Both the position numbers and the translations under genes were made by a program. The notes below the pieces were generated by a model. It ran no database searches and had not been told where the DNA came from. It worked only from the letters and a program-made list of their open reading frames with translations. From NCBI GenBank assembly GCA_029051085.1, contig JAIDLK010000052.1, positions 1 to 6,008 on the forward strand: DNA of 6,008 nucleotides. Reading direction: 5' to 3'. Below, one piece after another: positions 4,074-6,008 of this stretch (positions are counted from its first letter, which is position 1; each line of letters opens with the position of its first letter). This DNA comes from Alphaproteobacteria bacterium. Lineage in GTDB: Bacteria > Pseudomonadota > Alphaproteobacteria > Rs-D84.

Positions 4074-4700
4074 ATGAAAACAAAATATGTTGTAGTAGTT
4101 TTAGGCCTATGCATTAATACCGCACGTGCAGATATTTCATGCGACAGCGGCACTTGCCTCAGCAAATTTAACTGCTATGAATCTATATCAATCAATGATG
4201 GTGCACCTCGCGGCAACGGCTTCATATGCGAAAATGCAGGGGATGGCACATCAACCTGTTCATGCACATTAAACGGGTCTACAAAACAATATCCAATGTA
4301 TTGCCAGACAAGCGTGGATTGTATTTCTGGATACATATGTAATGGATACTGGGAGTGCGTCCCAGACGATAATACATCTTGCCCCCCCGGAGACTGGCAG
4401 GTATTCTCAGATTTTGACGAGGGCTATCAAATTAGAGAACTACAAATGATGGAAGACTGGGGCTGCGACAGTAGCGGTCAATATGAATTACGTTGTAATG
4501 CCGGCTATTATGGCACTCCGGAATGGCCAGAGGACGAAGACCCAATCGGCTGCAGCATGTGTCCACCGCTTGGCGGAACTTTAGCCAATAGTGCCACAGG
4601 CGCAACCCAAAAAAATCAATGCTATATACCAGCAAATACCAAGTTAATGGACGACTCTGGCGTATTTGAATATACATCGAACTGTTTTTATTCAAATTAA
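4074..4700 (+). CDS. Secreted cysteine-rich protein B, unknown function
   Basis: The product is 208 residues with a signal peptide: MKTK, hydrophobic core 5-14, likely cut after ARA at 17-19. The mature part has 17 Cys. The middle includes C-x-C steps and a block SGYICNGYWEC followed by CPPG, resembling small disulfide-knotted (EGF/EB-like) modules; this resemblance is loose. An acidic stretch (SDFDEGYQ, then PEDEDP) follows. The C-terminal block C141 to N208 (YYG at 145-147, GC-x2-CP at 159-164, CYIP at 183-186, ending NCFYSN) matches protein A, while the region before it does not align. The start has TCAGGAGAG at 4058-4066, eight to nine bases upstream, and this is the segment the leader can sequester. 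Probably periplasmic or extracellular; function unknown. Confidence 0.88.
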   Translation: MKTKYVVVVLGLCINTARADISCDSGTCLSKFNCYESISINDGAPRGNGFICENAGDGTSTCSCTLNGSTKQYPMYCQTSVDCISGYICNGYWECVPDDNTSCPPGDWQVFSDFDEGYQIRELQMMEDWGCDSSGQYELRCNAGYYGTPEWPEDEDPIGCSMCPPLGGTLANSATGATQKNQCYIPANTKLMDDSGVFEYTSNCFYSN

Positions 4701-4725
4701 AATGCCCCGACCGGGGCATTTCTTT
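4700..4725. terminator. Terminator shared by protein B and the convergent Pro-rich gene
   Basis: AATGCCCC (4701-4708) pairs with GGGGCATT (4713-4720) around GACC. T follow on the plus side, and TTTTAATTT on the minus side. It overlaps both stop codons, at 4698-4700 and 4724-4726. Confidence 0.88.
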
Positions 4726-6008
4726 AAAACATCGGCGGATAGCATTCGCCCGAAGATTGCGAACAGCATGCATACGCACCGCCACCGATATTGGTATACA
4801 CCTCATCCCCACAGCAGCCGTCGGCCGACGGTGCCGCGCCATCATCGCACACAATATCCTCCTGCAACGCAACCGTTTCCTGATATTCCGGCACCATCGG
4901 CGCAGCCACCGGGGCAGGTGCGACAACAACGTCCGTATCATAATCATCGCCGGCAATAAACATGTTGTCATTCTGAGACCCGGCATTATACACAGGCTTG
5001 TTTACAACCACAGGCTTTACAGGCTCTGGCGCGGGTTCCGGTTCACTTAAAAACGGCGTTTCTTCCGCTATTGGCTGGGGCGCGGGTTCGGCAACCACGG
5101 GAATTGCCGGAATTGTTTCATCTACAATCGGCGCGGCCGGCATCGGCTCAGGTTCCGGTTCCGGCGCAATCTCCAGCTCAGAATCCGGCTGAACCTGCAC
5201 GACAGGTTCCGGCGTTTCTGTAACAGTAACTTTCTCTTCTGCAATAATAAACGGACTTTCACTTTCTTTCGCTATTGTCGCGGACGCCGCTTCCTCTTTC
5301 TGGGCGGGCGCAACCGTTGCCGCCAAATCGGGGACTGTGTCACTGTTCTTTTTCTGATACAGCCACAATGTAAATACCGACAATATAATCAGCGCTATTA
5401 ACAGAACATAATACAAGAACGTAGGCTTGCGTCCATCCGTACCGCCGCCAGCCGGCAACGCCGGCGTTCCCGTGACAGGCGACACAGGCCGAACCGCCCC
5501 AGTTGCAACGCCCGGCACCGCCGGACTGACCGGCGCGGGACGCGCATCCGCGGAATATTCGGCAGACGGTTGTGCCGGAGCACTGGCTGGCTGAACCGTC
5601 GGTTCGGCCGGCATCTCAACAGACGTTATCGTATCCAGTACGGGCGCCGGCCGGGACGGCTCTGTATATGCCGGCGCCGGCGTTGATTGAAAATTATCGG
5701 TTGGCGGCACAAAAGACAGCGGCGCAACAGGAGCCGGCTCCGCATAATCATCAAAACGCGGCGTTTCCGGTGCACTTGCCGGCGCCGTGGGCTTAATATC
5801 AAAATCAATCGGCTTAAACGCTATTTCTTCATCCAAGAATTCCGGATCTTTATCAAACAGAGGTTTTACTTCTTCTTCGGCCATTTTTTCCGCCTTTTGC
5901 TCTAAGGGTTCTTTAAAAAATTGTATATCAGACTCCGCTACAGTACCGTCTGTCGGTGCGGGCAAATCCGCATCTGTATGCGCGGTAACAACCGCATGAC
6001 TTGGCGCC
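4724..6008 (-). CDS. Pro/Ala/Glu-rich single-pass membrane protein with Cys-rich C-terminal tail (5' truncated)
   Basis: The frame is open from the stop at 4724-4726 to the window edge (427 codons). No ATG and no ribosome binding site occur near its upstream end, so the true start lies beyond 6008; a TTG at 5965 is possible but has no support. The first 196 or so visible residues are low-complexity (Pro, Ala, Glu, Thr). One membrane helix follows, encoded at about 5357-5419 (FLYYVLLIALIILSVFTLWLY), flanked by GRK and QKK. A second low-complexity stretch contains PEPEPEP repeats. The end is compact: C-x10-CC-x14-CC-x6-C, then YPPMF. The six Cys suggest a disulfide-bonded periplasmic tip and an extended linker spanning the periplasm. 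Orientation is inferred, as positive charges flank both sides. No function assigned. Confidence 0.8.
   Translation of the reverse strand, partial: APSHAVVTAHTDADLPAPTDGTVAESDIQFFKEPLEQKAEKMAEEEVKPLFDKDPEFLDEEIAFKPIDFDIKPTAPASAPETPRFDDYAEPAPVAPLSFVPPTDNFQSTPAPAYTEPSRPAPVLDTITSVEMPAEPTVQPASAPAQPSAEYSADARPAPVSPAVPGVATGAVRPVSPVTGTPALPAGGGTDGRKPTFLYYVLLIALIILSVFTLWLYQKKNSDTVPDLAATVAPAQKEEAASATIAKESESPFIIAEEKVTVTETPEPVVQVQPDSELEIAPEPEPEPMPAAPIVDETIPAIPVVAEPAPQPIAEETPFLSEPEPAPEPVKPVVVNKPVYNAGSQNDNMFIAGDDYDTDVVVAPAPVAAPMVPEYQETVALQEDIVCDDGAAPSADGCCGDEVYTNIGGGAYACCSQSSGECYPPMF

Noticed and set aside
3800..4117. A 105-codon frame across leader B, including an internal ATG at 3932
   Set aside because: It starts inside the promoter, runs through the structured leader into the signal peptide of the true gene in another frame, and has no counterpart in leader A.
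701..4725. The two leader cassettes as a CRISPR, insertion sequence or retron
   Set aside because: There are no short direct-repeat arrays, transposase, reverse transcriptase or terminal inverted repeats. The copies are diverged and keep RNA pairing, which fits a duplicated regulatory leader.

Overview
The window looks like a chromosomal segment of a moderately AT-rich, compact Gram-negative genome, most likely an uncultured host- or gut-associated alphaproteobacterium. This placement is an inference. It rests on AcpS ending in an 'SITD' motif where many AcpS proteins have 'SISH', and on small secreted Cys-rich proteins whose C-terminus (CYIP...NC-aromatic-Y-x-N) resembles families I recall from gut alphaproteobacterial metagenomes. 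No database search was possible.

Layout, left to right. A gene tail (1-66) ends in a hairpin terminator and is followed by a compact adenylate-kinase-like gene (109-672) with its own terminator. Next comes a free-standing cassette (701-1463): sigma70-type promoter, 239-nt structured leader, small secreted Cys-rich protein, terminator. The minus strand then carries acpS (1465-1842), a 35-residue Cys/Lys-rich small protein (1963-2070), tRNA-Pro(GGG) (2204-2280) and a one-helix membrane protein of unknown function (2327-2767). A corA-type Mg2+/divalent metal transporter (2882-3793) follows on the plus strand. A second copy of the cassette (3800-4725) has a recognisably homologous 239-nt leader in front of a larger secreted Cys-rich protein. 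The window closes with the 3' part of a convergent minus-strand gene (4724-6008) for a Pro/Ala/Glu-rich single-pass membrane protein with a Cys-rich tail.

The outstanding feature is the pair of leaders (736-974 and 3835-4073). They have the same length, nearly the same promoter, and the same series of hairpins, several supported by compensatory base changes between the copies. Both can also form three mutually exclusive helices: an early hairpin, an anti-terminator, and a helix that sequesters the ribosome binding site and sits around an intrinsic terminator. This is the architecture of an attenuator or riboswitch. I could not match it to any RNA family I know. The two proteins share a signal peptide and a C-terminal domain of about 65 residues but have unrelated middles.

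The housekeeping genes (adk-like, acpS, tRNA-Pro, corA) show no functional link to the cassettes. Almost every transcription unit is monocistronic, with a tight promoter and hairpin terminator.
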